DNA of 64,000 nt from Bradyrhizobium sp. CCGE-LA001 (GTDB lineage: Bacteria > Pseudomonadota > Alphaproteobacteria > Rhizobiales > Xanthobacteraceae). The position numbers and the translations under genes are program-made. Positions within the stretch are counted from its first letter, which is position 1. Each line of letters starts with the position of its first letter. The notes below the pieces were generated by a model, which was given only the letters and a program-made list of their open reading frames with translations, did not search any database and had not been told where the DNA came from. Location: NCBI RefSeq assembly GCF_000296215.2, contig NZ_CP013949.1, forward strand, positions 7,681,501 to 7,745,500. The letters run 5' to 3'. Below are positions 9,644 through 18,780 of this stretch, one piece after another.

Positions 9644-11905
9644 ATGGACAATTGCGACACGGTCGACAACAACGAACACCCCTGGCTGGGCCGGCTGATC
9701 GTGGTCGGACTGTTTCTTCTGGCACAAGGCATCGCGGTAGTGCTGGTCGCCTTCGTCGCCCTGCTGGTCAGCTTCCAGCCGGGCTGGTCGGCGACGACGG
9801 AGCAGGCGAGCCTGCTCCAGCCCGGCGATGCCCGCTCCGGCACTCTCCTCCTGAAGCACGACGGCGCCACAATTGAAGCGATCCGCCTGGGCATCGACAT
9901 TGACGTCACCGTGTCAGGTCCGACGCTGCGCACCAGGGTGACGCAGGTCTTCCGCAATCCGACCAAGAATTGGGTCGAAGCGACCTATGTCTATCCGCTC
10001 GCGACCGGCGGTGCCGTCGATACGCTGAAGATGGTGGTGGGCGATCGCATCATCGTCGGCGACATCAAGGAGCGGCAGCAAGCCCGCGTGATCTACGAGG
10101 AGGCGCGCCGCGCCGGTCAGAAGGCGGCGCTGACCGAGCAGGAACGGCCGAACATCTTCACCAACTCGCTCGCTAACATCGGGCCCGGCGAAACCGTGCT
10201 GGTGCAGATCGAGTATCAGGAGCCGGTGCATCAGTCCGGCAATGAATATTCGCTGCGCCTGCCGCTGGTGGTGGGGCCGCGCTACAATCCGGCGCCGATC
10301 GTGCAGAGCGTGGACTTCCGCAAGGACGGCTCGGGCTGGGGCGCGATCAACCCGGACCCTGTTCCGGACCGCGACCACATCTCGCCGCCGGTGCTTGATC
10401 CCGCGAAGCACGCGCCGGTCAACCCGACCAGCATCACGGTGCGCCTGAAGGCCGGCTTTGCGCTCGGCGAAATCAAGAGCCATCACCATAACGTCAAGAT
10501 CGAGAGCCCTGACGCCACGACGCGCGTGGTCACTCTCGCCGACGGTACCGTCGCGGCCGATCGCGACTTCGAGCTGACCTGGAAACCGGTAGCGGAGAAG
10601 GCGCCGTCGGTCGGCCTATTCCGCGAGCATGTCGGCGGTGCCGATTACCTGCTCGCCCTCGTCACCCCTCCCAGCGTGGATCAGGCGACGCAGAAGCCGC
10701 TGCCGCGCGAGGTCGTGTTCGTGATCGACAATTCGGGATCGATGGGCGGCACGTCGATCGTCCAGGCCAAGGCCAGCCTCGCTTATGCGCTCTCCCGTCT
10801 CCAGCCGACCGATCGCTTCAACGTGGTCCGTTTCGACGACACCATGGACATGCTGTTTCCCGCCTCCGTGCCGGCGGATGCCGCGCATGTCGGCGAGGCG
10901 ACCTCCTTCGTCAGCGCCTTACAGGCGCGCGGCGGCACCGAGATGGTGCCGGCGATGCGCGCGGCGCTGACCGACAAGCTCGGCGAGACCGGCTTGGTCC
11001 GCCAAGTCGTGTTCCTGACCGACGGCGCGATCGGCAATGAGCAGCAATTGTTCGAAACGATCACGGCGATGCGCGGCCGCTCGCGCGTGTTCATGGTCGG
11101 CATCGGGTCTGCGCCCAATACTTACCTGATGACGCGGGCCGCCGAGCTCGGCCGCGGCGCCTTCACCCATATCGGCTCCGTCGAACAGGTGGAGGAGCGC
11201 ATGCGTGGTCTGTTCGCCAAGCTGGAAAATCCTGTGGTGACCGGGCTCACCGCAAAATTCTCCGAAGCCAAGGCCGACGTCACCCCGGCGATCATTCCCG
11301 ACGTCTATCGCGACGAGCCTCTGGTGCTGGCGACCAAGCTCGACAAGCTCGCGGGCTCGGTCGAGATCAAGGGTCGCGTCGGCGATCGCCCGTGGTCGGT
11401 GACGCTGCCGCTTGAAAATGCCGCCGAAGGCAAGGGCCTGTCGAAACTTTGGGCCAAGCGCAAGATCGGCGATGCCGAAGTGGCGCGTACCTTGCGCGAG
11501 ATGACGCCAGAAGATTCCGACAAGGCAATCCTGGCGCTGGCGCTCGACCATCAGATCGTCACCCGGCTGACCAGCCTGGTCGCGGTCGACAAGACGCCGA
11601 GCCGCCCCGAAGGCGAGCCGCTCAAGCTCAGCGAATTGCCGCTCAACCTGCCGGCCGGCTGGGATTTCGAGAAGGTCTTTGGCGAACGACAGCTGTTGCC
11701 CGAGCAGTTGCGCGAACGCCATGCGGATGCGCGCAACCAGCCGACCGCGCGACGACCAATCCCCTCTGCGCCTGACGCGATCCGCCTGCCCAAGACCGCA
11801 ACCTCGGCCGAGCTGAAGATGATCGCAGGGCTGATCCTGATCATGCTCGCCCTGTTCCTGTTCGTGTTCAACCGGCGTCGGCCCTTGCTCACCGACGCCG
11901 CTTGA
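9644..11905 (+). CDS. sortase target protein with VIT and vWFA domains
   Basis: 753 residues starting at the ATG with gggag eight bases upstream. An N-terminal membrane helix (about residues 14-44) is followed by a VIT domain (about 75-240) and a von Willebrand A domain opening with VFVIDNSGSM (MIDAS), GGTEM and LTDG, so the metal site looks complete. At the C-terminus, LPKTA at residues 715-719 precedes a hydrophobic helix and RRR, the layout of a cell-wall sorting signal. The sortase follows at 12040. This is the arrangement of the marine proteobacterial sortase-target family (TIGR03788). It probably sits in the envelope and binds a partner or surface through the vWFA domain; function unknown. 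Confidence 0.9.
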   Translation: MDNCDTVDNNEHPWLGRLIVVGLFLLAQGIAVVLVAFVALLVSFQPGWSATTEQASLLQPGDARSGTLLLKHDGATIEAIRLGIDIDVTVSGPTLRTRVTQVFRNPTKNWVEATYVYPLATGGAVDTLKMVVGDRIIVGDIKERQQARVIYEEARRAGQKAALTEQERPNIFTNSLANIGPGETVLVQIEYQEPVHQSGNEYSLRLPLVVGPRYNPAPIVQSVDFRKDGSGWGAINPDPVPDRDHISPPVLDPAKHAPVNPTSITVRLKAGFALGEIKSHHHNVKIESPDATTRVVTLADGTVAADRDFELTWKPVAEKAPSVGLFREHVGGADYLLALVTPPSVDQATQKPLPREVVFVIDNSGSMGGTSIVQAKASLAYALSRLQPTDRFNVVRFDDTMDMLFPASVPADAAHVGEATSFVSALQARGGTEMVPAMRAALTDKLGETGLVRQVVFLTDGAIGNEQQLFETITAMRGRSRVFMVGIGSAPNTYLMTRAAELGRGAFTHIGSVEQVEERMRGLFAKLENPVVTGLTAKFSEAKADVTPAIIPDVYRDEPLVLATKLDKLAGSVEIKGRVGDRPWSVTLPLENAAEGKGLSKLWAKRKIGDAEVARTLREMTPEDSDKAILALALDHQIVTRLTSLVAVDKTPSRPEGEPLKLSELPLNLPAGWDFEKVFGERQLLPEQLRERHADARNQPTARRPIPSAPDAIRLPKTATSAELKMIAGLILIMLALFLFVFNRRRPLLTDAA

Positions 11906-11934
11906 GAGAGGAGCCCCCCGACTCCTCTGCTTCA

Positions 11935-11983
11935 GCGCGCGCGGCTGCCCGTCCCACAACCAACGGCCGCGCGCGCCTTTTTT
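11935..11983 (+). terminator. hairpin terminator between sortase target and sortase
   Basis: An 11-bp perfect stem (gcgcgcgcggc at 11935-11945 with gccgcgcgcgc at 11966-11976) is followed by c and six T. It lies inside what should be a two-gene operon, so sortase expression would depend on read-through or a separate promoter. Confidence 0.8.
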
Positions 11984-11990
11984 GTCAATC

Positions 11991-12025
11991 GCCATTGCGA
12001 GGAGCGAAGCGACGAAGCAATGACG
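11991..12025. repeat. half-copy of repeat family A
   Basis: The sequence cattgcgaggagcgaagc through acgaagcaatg matches the left arm of family A and ends in tgacggg. It lies just after the terminator and immediately before the sortase ribosome binding site. Confidence 0.75.
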
Positions 12026-12039
12026 GGAAGGACTTGTTT

Positions 12040-12609
12040 ATGCCCCGCTTCATCCCTCCCCTGGTCCTTGCGCTAATCGGCCTGATCCTGTTCGGCGATG
12101 GCGCTTACGTCCATGCCAAGGCGTGGCTCGCGCAGATGTTGTTGGAGCGCGCGTTCGACAAAAGCATCGCGACGGGCCGGCCGGTCAAGCCATGGTCATG
12201 GGCCGACACCTGGCCCGTCGCGCGGATCGAGGTGAAGCGGATCGGCTCCAGCGCCATCGTGCTGGAGGGCGCCAGTGGCCAGGCGCTTGCCTTCGGTCCC
12301 GGACACATCCACCAAACGGCTGAGGTTGGCGAGCGCGGCGTTGCCGTCTATGCCGGCCATCGCGACACACACTTTCGTTTCTTGCGGGATGTGGCCATCG
12401 GCGATGTGGTCGATGTCACACGCAGCGACGGCAGACGCTTTCGTTATCGCGCGGATGCCTCCGCCGTGGTCCGCTTCGATGCATCGGGCATCGATCCTAC
12501 GACGCGGGACGCAGAGCTCGTGCTTGCGACGTGCTGGCCGTTCGACGCGGTCACGTCCGGCCCGGAGCGCTATGTCCTGCATGCCATCTTGATCGCAGCC
12601 GATGAATAG
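12040..12609 (+). CDS. class GN (marine proteobacterial) sortase
   Basis: 189 residues from the ATG giving MPRFIPPL; the purine run gggaagga lies just upstream. An N-terminal membrane helix is followed by the sortase beta barrel with the catalytic histidine H107 (YAGHRDTHF), cysteine C165 (LATCWPF) and arginine R177 (PERYV). It should cleave the LPKTA motif of the upstream protein between Thr and Ala and attach it to an unknown nucleophile. Gram-negative sortases of this class (TIGR03784) occur next to one dedicated substrate, as here. The cell-envelope acceptor is not known. Confidence 0.9.
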   Translation: MPRFIPPLVLALIGLILFGDGAYVHAKAWLAQMLLERAFDKSIATGRPVKPWSWADTWPVARIEVKRIGSSAIVLEGASGQALAFGPGHIHQTAEVGERGVAVYAGHRDTHFRFLRDVAIGDVVDVTRSDGRRFRYRADASAVVRFDASGIDPTTRDAELVLATCWPFDAVTSGPERYVLHAILIAADE

Positions 12610-12708
12610 CCGTTCGCAATCTGGAGCTCCTGAACTGGCGTTGACGGCCGGAGAGCTATAAGCATGGTCGATTGACCATCTTACGCTCCAATTGCAGGTA
12701 GAACGGTA

Positions 12709-13701
12709 ATGGACGACGAGTTCAAGCTGCGCCTCGAACAGCGATTGGAGCAGCTCGAAAAATGCGTCGCGCTACTGGAACGCAATCTTGATCGCGTTGC
12801 CGCCGGACAAAGACGCTCCTCCCTGCGCAGCCTCTGGCGGCGTCCGCCGATGTGGACCTTCGAACAATATCCGCCACGCCTTCTCAACCTGGCGACATTC
12901 GCGCCGGCGCCCTCGGTCGACGCTAGTGCGCCGCGGATCGCAATGGTCACGCCCAGCTACAATCACGCGCAATATCTCGGTGCCACAATCGAGAGTATCG
13001 TGAGTCAGAACTATCCGAACCTGCATTATCACGTGCAGGACGGCGCCTCGATCGACGGCACGCTCGAGCTCCTGAAGGGCCGCGGCGACAGCATCAGTTG
13101 GAGGAGCGAACCCGACAAGGGACAGTCCAGTGCCATCAATCTCGGCTTCGCCGGCGTCGACAGCGAGATCATGGCCTATCTCAACAGCGACGACATGCTG
13201 TTGCCCGGCACACTCGCTTATGTCGCCCACTATTTCATGACGCATCCCCATGTCGACATCGTCTACGGCCATCGCGTCTTCGTCGATCGCGACGGGCTCG
13301 AGGTGGGGCGTGCCGTGCTGCCGCCTCACGACGGCCAAGCGTTGCAATATGCCGACTACATTCCGCAGGAGACGATGTTCTGGCGCAAGCGCGTGTGGGA
13401 CAAGATCGGGCCGATCGACGAAAACTTCCACTATGCGATGGACTGGGACTTCATCCTGCGGGCTCAGGCAGCCGGATTCAAGTTCGTGCGCGTGCCACGG
13501 TTTCTCGCCTGCTTCCGAATCCACGACGCCCAGAAGACGGCGTCGACCTACGCGGTCGGAGTCAGGGAGATGGGCGTCCTGCGGCGTCGCGTGCTCGGCT
13601 TCGATCCGACACATATGCAGATCCGACGCGCCATCGCTCCCTATCTCGCGAAGCAACTGGCCTATCACTACGCCCACAAGCTGCGCCTGCTGCGGTATTG
13701 A
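12709..13701 (+). CDS. glycosyltransferase family 2
   Basis: 330 residues. A short coiled-coil (about residues 5-40) precedes a GT-A domain that opens IAMVTPSYNHAQYLGATIES, with QDGASIDGT, NSDDML in the DxD position and MDWDF further on. It would transfer a sugar from a nucleotide-sugar donor to an envelope glycan or lipid. It stands alone, facing a second glycosyltransferase on the opposite strand 11 bp away; no wzx, wzy or ABC exporter is near, so the polymer is not identified. Confidence 0.88.
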   Translation: MDDEFKLRLEQRLEQLEKCVALLERNLDRVAAGQRRSSLRSLWRRPPMWTFEQYPPRLLNLATFAPAPSVDASAPRIAMVTPSYNHAQYLGATIESIVSQNYPNLHYHVQDGASIDGTLELLKGRGDSISWRSEPDKGQSSAINLGFAGVDSEIMAYLNSDDMLLPGTLAYVAHYFMTHPHVDIVYGHRVFVDRDGLEVGRAVLPPHDGQALQYADYIPQETMFWRKRVWDKIGPIDENFHYAMDWDFILRAQAAGFKFVRVPRFLACFRIHDAQKTASTYAVGVREMGVLRRRVLGFDPTHMQIRRAIAPYLAKQLAYHYAHKLRLLRY

Positions 13702-13712
13702 GCAGGCCGTGA

Positions 13713-15359
13713 TCAGCGAGCTCGGGAGGAGCGGATGTCGTCTTCGAGCCAGATCCGCTCCAGGCCGATGCCTAGTGGCCGCACGTCGGCGCTCAATCCG
13801 AGATCCGCGGGCGAGCGCGGATCTGACAGCGCCAGGCGGATGGTCACCGTCCCGTCGGCGGCGACGGCGGCGGGATCGAGCGCCAGACGGCGCTGGCCGC
13901 TGAACGCTCCCATCGAGAATGTCAGTTGCTGTGGCGTCCCGTCACCGACGCGGCAGAGGGCATGCAGCCGCGGATTCCCGTCGGAGACGAAGGCCCGGCA
14001 GGCCAGCACGATCTCGACCGGCCGCGACGGAACGGGATCGAGCTCGAAGCGAAGCACACAGCTCCTGGCAATGGACCAGGTGCCCCATTCCTCCGGTTCG
14101 CTCCATCCCTCGATCAATGCAGCGACGCCGGCGTCACCGCGCGTGAACGCGAGCTTCTCCGTGCCCAGGCGCGGTGCGGATACGGGAGATTCCAGAGCGC
14201 TCGGATCGAACGGCTCCTGATCCGGCACGAACTGCGCGATCACACGCGCCGCATCCGCGATCGAGCCGAGCCCAAGCGCCGAACCGTCGAGCTCGTAAAG
14301 CATGCGGTTCGGCCCGCTTGGGCGGACACCTCGCCCGGGCGGCGGCCGGTCTGTGAGGCGTGCCGGAATGATGATGTCTGCGACGTCGAAACCATGCATA
14401 CGAGCGAGCTCACCGATGGTCCGGACCGTGCGATCATACAGGAGCGGACGATCGTTGATATCGGTCGCGAGGGCCTGCGCCAGCGACTTGAAGTCGAGCC
14501 TCACATGATCGTCGTCCGCCAGCAGCAGACGCTTGAGGACGAGCATGTCCTTGGCGATGAAGAGCTGGAGCGCGTTGAGATCGGGAAGCTGCGGATCGTC
14601 GTCGATCGCTCCGAAATCGCGGGCGCCGCGCGAGGTCTGCAGCAGATCCGTGGTCTCGAAGAACAGGGCGTGACCGGTGCTGTGCCGCGAAAAGCCGGCC
14701 ATGCCGAGCGGCCGCGAGAGCCGGACGAAGCTGTCGGTCAGCGCGGCATTGGCGATGCCCGATGCCACGTCGGGCGAAAGGCCGATGAAATAGCGACCAC
14801 CGATCGCACGCATCCGATCGATGACATCGCGCCGGACGAACGAATTGTAGATCATCGGCAGATGCGCATAGTGAGCCTGAAAGCCGAAGATGCGGGCCAG
14901 CTCGCCGCGTGACGAAACGCGCTCCACGGACGAAGCAAGGTCGATTTCGGCGACCAGCCGGTTGCGAAATGCCGGATGGTGGTAGCTTGGCCAGTAGTAG
15001 CTGTAGGCGCGCCAGCTCAACAGATCGATGTTGCGGCCCGAGAGGATCTCCGACGCCGTGGCGCACGCATAGGGCATCAGTCCGTCGTCGTCGCCGATGA
15101 AGCCGACGTATTCGCCCGAGGCGTGGCCGAGCGCCGCCTCCCAATTGTCGGTCATGGTCAGGACGGTGTCGCTGGCAAAGTGCCTGAAGCGCGCATCCTT
15201 CAGACCCGCGACCATGTCCGCGATCTCGGGATTGCCGCCATTGTTCTGCACGATGAACTCGCAATCGGCATGCGCGGGCTGGCACGCCATGGTCGCCAAG
15301 GCGTGGCGAAGCGTATCGGGACGATCGAGAGTCGGCACCACGATTGACAGGAGCGGCAT
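13713..15359 (-). CDS. glycosyltransferase family 2 with C-terminal beta domain
   Basis: 548 residues from the ATG giving MPLLSIVVPTLDRPDTL. The GT-A domain covers about residues 1-230, with FIGDDDGLMP in the DxD position. The remaining ~300 residues include a beta-rich region at the C-terminus that I do not recognise. In-frame starts lie upstream: ATG at 15368, and GTG at 15386 just after aggag. The start is therefore uncertain by up to nine codons. It is convergent with the other glycosyltransferase gene, 11 bp away. Confidence 0.82.
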   Translation of the reverse strand: MPLLSIVVPTLDRPDTLRHALATMACQPAHADCEFIVQNNGGNPEIADMVAGLKDARFRHFASDTVLTMTDNWEAALGHASGEYVGFIGDDDGLMPYACATASEILSGRNIDLLSWRAYSYYWPSYHHPAFRNRLVAEIDLASSVERVSSRGELARIFGFQAHYAHLPMIYNSFVRRDVIDRMRAIGGRYFIGLSPDVASGIANAALTDSFVRLSRPLGMAGFSRHSTGHALFFETTDLLQTSRGARDFGAIDDDPQLPDLNALQLFIAKDMLVLKRLLLADDDHVRLDFKSLAQALATDINDRPLLYDRTVRTIGELARMHGFDVADIIIPARLTDRPPPGRGVRPSGPNRMLYELDGSALGLGSIADAARVIAQFVPDQEPFDPSALESPVSAPRLGTEKLAFTRGDAGVAALIEGWSEPEEWGTWSIARSCVLRFELDPVPSRPVEIVLACRAFVSDGNPRLHALCRVGDGTPQQLTFSMGAFSGQRRLALDPAAVAADGTVTIRLALSDPRSPADLGLSADVRPLGIGLERIWLEDDIRSSRAR

Positions 15360-15591
15360 GATCACCATCGAGAGGACGAACGCCACGCACTCCTAGCATT
15401 TCGGCGGATCGTTCGCACTTTCGCCAAAAGTCTGGCGATGCTAGCCTCGTCACGAAGTCCCGCTCATTCCGCCCCGCGGCATGGAGTCCATCCCGATCAA
15501 TTCGCCGGAATCCCGCGCTCGACCGCGCGCAGCGAGTCCGGCAGGTCGCAACAAGAACAGGCTGCAACAAGAACAAAAGTGAGGAAGTGCC

Positions 15592-17811
15592 ATGGAAGCT
15601 CAGGTGCCTGTTGCGTCGGTCTCTCCGCGCCCATGGTCTCCTCCGCCCGACGCCGGCGATATCGTCAAGGGCATCCATGCCATGCTGCATCCGCACAACA
15701 TCGTGCTGGTGGGCGCGACCGACAAGCCGGGCAACTATGCCGAGCGCATCTGGAATAATCTGGTCAAATACGGCTACGAGGGCGGCCTCTATCCTGTCAA
15801 CGCCAAGCGCGACACGATCTGGAACGTCCCGTGCTACAAGGACTTTGCCAGCCTGCCGGAAAAGCCCGATCACGTCCTGGTGTTGGTGCCGGCGCGCGCG
15901 GCCGTGCAGGTGATCCGCGATGCCGCCGCGGCCGGCGCACGTTCGGCCACCATCGTCACCTCGGGCTTCAGCGAATTGCAGGACGAGGAGAGCCAGAAGC
16001 TTGCCGCCGAACTTCAGGCGGCCGTGCGCGAGACGGGACTTGCGGTGACGGGGCCGAACTGCCTCGGCAATCTGAGCGCCGGCGAGAAGCTCTTCACCAA
16101 TATTGACGATCGTATTGTCACCATGGAGCAGGGCGCGGTGGCGATCGCAGGACAATCCGGCGCGATCGTCATGGCGATCCGCCAGGCACTGGAGGATCGG
16201 GGTGTCGGCGTCGGCTACATGGTGACCACCGGCAACGAGGCCGGGCTCGAGACGCCGGACCTGATGCGCTATTTCGCCGAGGACCCGAGCATCAAGGTGA
16301 TCGTCGTCTATCTCGAAGGCGTGCGCAACACCAAGGCGTTCCGCGATGCCTGCAAGGCGGCGCGCGCCGCCAGCAAGCCCGTGATCGCGCTCAAGCTCGG
16401 GGCATCCGAAGGCGGCCGCGCGGCAGCGATGGCGCATACCGGCGCGCTCGCCGGCTCGATCGAAACGTTCGATGCCATCGCAACGCGCGAAGGCGTCATT
16501 CGGGTCGGCGGGCTCGACGAGTTGATCGAGACCACCGAGTGCTTCGTCCACGCCGCAGCACCCAGAGGCGGCCGGCTCGCCGCGGTCACGCTCTCCGGAG
16601 GCAAGCGCGGCATGCTGATCGACGCTTTCTATGCCGCGGGCCTGAACTTCGCGCCGCTCAGCCCGCATGTCAGCGCGGAACTGGGGAAGATGCTCGGCCC
16701 CGGCTCGATCGTCGGCAATCCGCTCGACGCAGGCTTTGCCGCCGTGGTCGATCCCTCCGTCTACATGAAGTCGATCAAGCTGATGATCGACGATCCCGAC
16801 ATCGACGTCGTCATCATCGACGCCGAGCTGCCGAAGGCACCACACGAGCTGCGGGAGCGCAATTTGCGCATCGTCGACGAGATGGCGAGCAAGGCTTCGA
16901 AGCCCGTGATCTATATCAGCGCGATGTCGATCGGCTTCACCGAATTCACCAAGGACCTACGCAAGTCGCTGCCGCATCTCGCCGTCATGCAGGGCCTGGA
17001 GCGCGCCGTGACGGCGATCAAGTCGCTGCTCGACTACGCGAAGCTGCGCAAGGAAGTCCCCGACATCGCCTCGAGCTCGAAGCCGGCCGCACGGGCCGTG
17101 CTGGAGAAGGCGCTGACATCAGCCGGCGGCGCCGCACTCGACGAGGTCGCCTCCAAGAGGCTGCTGAAGGCCTACGGCATTCCGGTCTCGAAGGAGGCCA
17201 TAGCGCAGACGGCGGCGGAGGCCGCCACGATCGCCAAGCAGATCGGATTCCCGGTCGTGGCAAAACTCGTCAGCGCCGAGATCCTGCACAAATCAGACAT
17301 CGGCGGCGTGGTGCTGAACCTCAACAGCGCCGCCGAGGTGAAGAAGGCGTTCGCCGACATCACCGCCCGGGTCGCAAGGCTGAAGGGCAAGCCGAAGCTC
17401 GACGGCATCCTGATCGCGCAGCAGGTCAAGGCCGAGCTCGAGCTCGTGGTCGGCGCCTCGCTCGATGCCGAGATGGGGCCGGTCGTGCTGTTCGGCACCG
17501 GCGGCATCGACATCGAGCTGATGAAGGACGTCGCACTCGCCGGCGCGCCGCTGGACGAAGCCGAGGCGCGGCTGCTGATCGGCCGCACCAAGGCCGGGAT
17601 CAAGCTACGCGGCTATCGCGGCAACCCGGCGCTCCACGAGGCCTCCGCGGTGAAGGCGCTGGTCGGGCTGTCCAACCTGATCGCGGATGCCGGCGACCGG
17701 ATCGCCTCGATCGACATCAACCCGTTCCTGATCAACACCAAGACCGGCGTGGCGGTCGATGCGCTGATCGTGCTGAACAACGCCGCGGCAAAGCGCGCGG
17801 CTGGGCATTAA
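15592..17811 (+). CDS. acyl-CoA synthetase, NDP-forming (acetate--CoA ligase family)
   Basis: 739 residues, ribosome binding site gaggaag. The order is CoA-binding domain (about 20-150, with LVGATDKPGNY), succinyl-CoA-synthetase-like domains with the phosphohistidine segment MAHTGALAGS (about 280-300), and an ATP-grasp domain in the last ~240 residues. Such fused alpha-beta proteins interconvert acyl-CoA + NDP + Pi and acid + CoA + NTP; substrates vary widely (acetate, aromatic acids, dicarboxylates). Convergent with nothing and followed by a palindromic repeat, it appears to be a single-gene unit. Confidence 0.9.
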   Translation: MEAQVPVASVSPRPWSPPPDAGDIVKGIHAMLHPHNIVLVGATDKPGNYAERIWNNLVKYGYEGGLYPVNAKRDTIWNVPCYKDFASLPEKPDHVLVLVPARAAVQVIRDAAAAGARSATIVTSGFSELQDEESQKLAAELQAAVRETGLAVTGPNCLGNLSAGEKLFTNIDDRIVTMEQGAVAIAGQSGAIVMAIRQALEDRGVGVGYMVTTGNEAGLETPDLMRYFAEDPSIKVIVVYLEGVRNTKAFRDACKAARAASKPVIALKLGASEGGRAAAMAHTGALAGSIETFDAIATREGVIRVGGLDELIETTECFVHAAAPRGGRLAAVTLSGGKRGMLIDAFYAAGLNFAPLSPHVSAELGKMLGPGSIVGNPLDAGFAAVVDPSVYMKSIKLMIDDPDIDVVIIDAELPKAPHELRERNLRIVDEMASKASKPVIYISAMSIGFTEFTKDLRKSLPHLAVMQGLERAVTAIKSLLDYAKLRKEVPDIASSSKPAARAVLEKALTSAGGAALDEVASKRLLKAYGIPVSKEAIAQTAAEAATIAKQIGFPVVAKLVSAEILHKSDIGGVVLNLNSAAEVKKAFADITARVARLKGKPKLDGILIAQQVKAELELVVGASLDAEMGPVVLFGTGGIDIELMKDVALAGAPLDEAEARLLIGRTKAGIKLRGYRGNPALHEASAVKALVGLSNLIADAGDRIASIDINPFLINTKTGVAVDALIVLNNAAAKRAAGH

Positions 17812-17816
17812 AGTCC

Positions 17817-17898
17817 GTAGGGCGGATTAGCGCAGCGTAATCCGCCACGTGCGACAGGCGAAGAAGGCGGCGGGTTACGCTTCGCTAACCCGCCCTAC
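17817..17898. repeat. palindromic intergenic repeat, family B-like
   Basis: Outer ends gtagggcgg and ccgccctac are inverted copies; inner arms ggattagcgcagcgtaatcc and gttacgcttcgctaac are separate hairpins. The outer gtagg/ccctac resembles family B but the core differs. Confidence 0.82.
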
Positions 17899-17952
17899 TT
17901 ATCATCCGGCCTCCTTCCAACTCCCCCGCTTTGGCCGTAAAATCGCCCCTGC

Positions 17953-18774
17953 ATGGCACGCGCGAGCAATCTGGTGATCGGAACAGCGACGCTGACGGCG
18001 ATCGCCGTGGCGTTCGGTGGGCTGCTCGGTGTCCAGAAATGGCGTACCATCCAGAGCCGCAGCCAGTTGCGCGTGGTGTTCGAAGGCGGTTCCGCCAGCG
18101 GACTGCGGCGCGGCGGGCCGGTCAATTTCGACGGCGTGCCCGCGGGCCAGATCCTGTCGATCAAGCTGGATAGTCCCCGCAGGATCGTGGCGCTGGTGAT
18201 GCTGGACAACGCCGCGCCGATCCGCAAGGACACCGTCGCCGGCATCGAGTTCCAGGGGCTCACCGGCGTCGCCGCGATCTCGCTGATCGGGGGCGCCCCG
18301 ACCGCGCCGCCGGTGCCGCTGGATTCCGACGGCATCCCGATCCTGACCGCCGATCTCAGCGACGCCGAGTCGATCGTGGAGACCCTGCACAGCGTCGACC
18401 GCTCGATCGTGAGCAACGCTCCAGCGATCAAGGAGGGCCTGCGCACATTCGAGAGCTACACCGCCGACCTCAGGAGCAAGGGCGGCGATATCGACGCCGT
18501 CATGGCCAAGGTCGACGACGCCTTCGCGGGCTTCGACAAGGCGGTCACGAAGATCGAGGGCGCGGTGCCTGGCTTCGTCGACGGCAAGGCCGACGAGCTG
18601 TTTGAGAAAATAAAAGGACTGCACGAGCTCGCCGATACCATGAAGAAGAAATCGGCGGGCTATCTCGAGGACATCCGCCGCTCGCTGCTCGACGTCAGCG
18701 AGACCGCCAACAAGATGGCGGGAACGCCCGTGGCGCCGCGACCGCCGCGCAGGCCGACGGAACAGAAGCGCTAG
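17953..18774 (+). CDS. MCE/MlaD-family protein
   Basis: 273 residues. One N-terminal membrane helix (about 6-26) is followed by a single MCE domain (about 36-115: LRVVFEGGSASGLRRGGPVNFDG) and a long helical C-terminal tail. MCE proteins form hexameric rings that carry lipids between membranes, usually with MlaE permease and MlaF ATPase genes beside them; none is present here. It may work with Mla-like components encoded elsewhere. The stop is 6 bp from the convergent autotransporter stop. Confidence 0.85.
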   Translation: MARASNLVIGTATLTAIAVAFGGLLGVQKWRTIQSRSQLRVVFEGGSASGLRRGGPVNFDGVPAGQILSIKLDSPRRIVALVMLDNAAPIRKDTVAGIEFQGLTGVAAISLIGGAPTAPPVPLDSDGIPILTADLSDAESIVETLHSVDRSIVSNAPAIKEGLRTFESYTADLRSKGGDIDAVMAKVDDAFAGFDKAVTKIEGAVPGFVDGKADELFEKIKGLHELADTMKKKSAGYLEDIRRSLLDVSETANKMAGTPVAPRPPRRPTEQKR

Positions 18775-18780
18775 ACTAGC

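Noticed and set aside
14434..16845. Long minus-strand open frame of 803 codons over the glycosyltransferase and acyl-CoA synthetase genes
   Set aside because: It is a shadow frame in high-GC DNA: the sense frames of both real genes carry clear family motifs, while this frame has none.
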